Source: Burkholderiales bacterium (GTDB lineage: Bacteria; Pseudomonadota; Gammaproteobacteria; Burkholderiales; Burkholderiaceae_D). From it: 8,026 nt of DNA. Made by a program: the position numbers and the translations under genes. Below are positions 6,840 to 8,026 of the stretch, in pieces (positions within the stretch are counted from its first letter, which is position 1; each line of letters begins with the position of its first letter). The notes under the pieces were generated by a model that was not told the DNA's origin, searched no databases, and saw nothing but the letters and a program-made list of their open reading frames with translations. The stretch spans positions 1 through 8,026 of the forward strand of contig JAGWUK010000114.1 of NCBI GenBank assembly GCA_028868455.1, given 5' to 3'.

Positions 6840-7712
6840 TTATTCCGGGATGAGCAAGGTCAGTCGCGCACCACCGGTTTCTGGCACTTCAATTTGCAAA
6901 CTGGCTTTACCGCCGTACAGCACTTTCAAACGTTCTCGTATGTTAGTCAAGCCTACGCCGTCGTCCGCATGCAAATTAAAACCCATGCCGTTATCGCTGA
7001 CTTCGACTTCGACAAAGCCCCCTGCTCTGCGCGCGATGATGTCGATGTTGCCGCCGCTGGTTTTGGGCTCCAACCCATGCTTGATCGCATTTTCCACCAG
7101 AGTTTGTATCATCATGGATGGAAATGCAGCATGCACCAGCTCCGCTGGCAAACTGATGCGGTAAGTCAGACGATCTTGCATGCGTGCCTGCATAATATTC
7201 AGATAGGCGCGCGACAATTCCATTTGTTGACCGAGATTCCCCATCCCTTGCTGGCGAATTTGTGGCATGGCAGCACGCAAATACCGGATCAAGTCAGCGT
7301 GCACCAGTGCAGCTCTTGCCGAATCGGTTTCGATCAACTGCCCAATCAAGGTTAGCGTATTAAACAGAAAATGCGGTTCTATCTGCGCCTGCAAGGCTGC
7401 CATTTCCGCTTCCAGCAATCGTCTTTGCAGGGACTCGACATCCGCCCGCGTTGCGGCCGCATTGGCAGCCAGCTCGGCCCTGCGTTTGCCACCTGCCAGG
7501 CTTTTTATCAGAACTGAGGCAAACACCATGAACGGTGTTAATGGTCCAAGCCCCAGAATCCCGCCTGCAATCAGAACCAGCAAAGAAATCACGCCGAGTG
7601 AAATCCAGGAAACGACGGCCAACCAATCGACAAATTTCCACCACAATACCTTGATCGTCTGCGCTAAATCCAGCACGAACGACAGTACCTGATTATCTTC
7701 ATTATTTTTCAT
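6840..7712 (-). CDS. Membrane sensor histidine kinase of the LytS/YehU (His_kinase) family
   Basis: Inner-membrane kinase expected to autophosphorylate and pass phosphate to the LytTR regulator next to it. The 290 residues begin with an amphipathic Trp-rich stretch (about 13-36) and a two-helix membrane hairpin (about 37-70). A charged, Ala-rich coiled coil follows (about 76-110). The H-box AQIEPHFLFNTL has phosphoacceptor His114, and LIRYLRAA at 141-148 is typical of the family. The ATPase part has the N-box VENAIKHGLEP (Asn208), the G1 motif SDNGMGF (239-245) and the G2 motif GVGLTNIRERL (252-262). There is no periplasmic sensor domain, so the signal must come from the membrane, the cytoplasm or a partner protein. 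ATG 7712 overlaps the upstream stop (ATGA). AGAGGA (7722-7727) is the ribosome site. Confidence 0.95.
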   Translation of the reverse strand: MKNNEDNQVLSFVLDLAQTIKVLWWKFVDWLAVVSWISLGVISLLVLIAGGILGLGPLTPFMVFASVLIKSLAGGKRRAELAANAAATRADVESLQRRLLEAEMAALQAQIEPHFLFNTLTLIGQLIETDSARAALVHADLIRYLRAAMPQIRQQGMGNLGQQMELSRAYLNIMQARMQDRLTYRISLPAELVHAAFPSMMIQTLVENAIKHGLEPKTSGGNIDIIARRAGGFVEVEVSDNGMGFNLHADDGVGLTNIRERLKVLYGGKASLQIEVPETGGARLTLLIPE

Positions 7713-7999
7713 GTTTGTTCATCCTCTTTGACCGATCCTGCATTCATTTCCACAAAATCACTCTGCTTGTTCTCCCGAGAAAAGCATTTGACCAACAATG
7801 AAATCAGCACCAGCCAAACCACCAATCCGGCAAACTGCAACATAGCACCGCCAATCATGCACACCAGACTGCCGATAAAGAAAGTGCCCCAGTTCAAAGC
7901 CACGATCGCCTGTGTATAGCGCATCCACAGATAGGCCAGCGTGTCGATCACGTCGTCAACAACATGGCGTATAGCATTGGATTTTCTTGTTTTCATCAT
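7709..7999 (-). CDS. Small two-helix membrane protein, paralogous to the N-terminus of the adjacent kinase
   Basis: I recognise no named family. The 96 residues comprise a basic N-terminus, an amphipathic stretch (about 13-30), two closely spaced hydrophobic helices (about 31-54 and 56-73) and an acidic soluble tail ending KEDEQT. Both ends are probably cytoplasmic. Residues 13-78 align without gaps to kinase residues 12-77: shared positions include Val14, Asp16, Thr20, Leu24, Trp25, Trp37, Ser44, Leu45, Ile49, Gly51, Leu54, Ser67, Leu69 and Lys71. About 16 of 66 residues are identical by eye, with many conservative changes. It overlaps the kinase start by 4 nt, implying translational coupling. 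Two adjacent ATGs (7999, 7996) follow AGGGG (8004-8008); spacing slightly favours 7996. The frame stays open to the window edge, so a longer N-terminus cannot be excluded. It may regulate or pair with the kinase (inference). Confidence 0.8.
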   Translation of the reverse strand: MMKTRKSNAIRHVVDDVIDTLAYLWMRYTQAIVALNWGTFFIGSLVCMIGGAMLQFAGLVVWLVLISLLVKCFSRENKQSDFVEMNAGSVKEDEQT

Positions 8000-8026
8000 T
8001 TTTCCCCTATTGAATTCATCCCGATA

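Noticed and set aside
6702..7355. Plus-strand frame of 217 codons across the kinase-regulator junction
   Set aside because: Antisense to two well-supported genes, with no domain or ribosome site.
1..8026. Scan for CRISPR arrays, insertion sequences, riboswitches, toxin-antitoxin pairs and frameshifted genes
   Set aside because: No regular direct repeats, transposase motifs, known aptamer features or broken reading frames were seen. All main genes are full length.

Overview
The window looks like ordinary chromosomal DNA of a betaproteobacterium, most likely Burkholderiales and perhaps Oxalobacteraceae. The inference rests on the protein sequences, the hupB-tRNA-ppiD order and the LytTR two-component pair; no database search was possible. 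There are six protein genes, two tRNA genes and several hairpins. I see no phage, insertion sequence, CRISPR array or integration scar.

Left block, minus strand (1-2700). A promoter at 2670-2699 drives hupB (DNA-binding protein HU), followed by tRNA-Val(TAC) and tRNA-Asp(GTC), which end at a strong intrinsic terminator (2034-2059). Next comes ppiD, a membrane-anchored periplasmic folding factor, closed by a second strong terminator (19-44). The hupB-ppiD neighbourhood recalls the E. coli lon-hupB-ppiD order, but lon is not next to hupB here and two tRNA genes lie in between.

Middle block, plus strand (2700-5905). purT (formate-dependent GAR formyltransferase, purine synthesis) is divergent from hupB across a 287-bp region holding promoters for both directions. 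nadB (L-aspartate oxidase, first step of NAD synthesis) follows after a 162-bp gap with a 9-bp inverted repeat. A long GC-rich stem-loop separates nadB from the convergent genes on its right.

Right block, minus strand (5934-8026). This is a signalling operon, transcribed from beyond the right edge: a 96-residue two-helix membrane protein, a LytS/YehU-type histidine kinase overlapping it by 4 nt, and a LytTR response regulator. The small protein aligns without gaps to the kinase's own N-terminal membrane segment at the same distance from the start. It therefore looks like a free-standing copy of the kinase's membrane module. This is the most interesting signal in the window and the best candidate for an undescribed regulatory arrangement.
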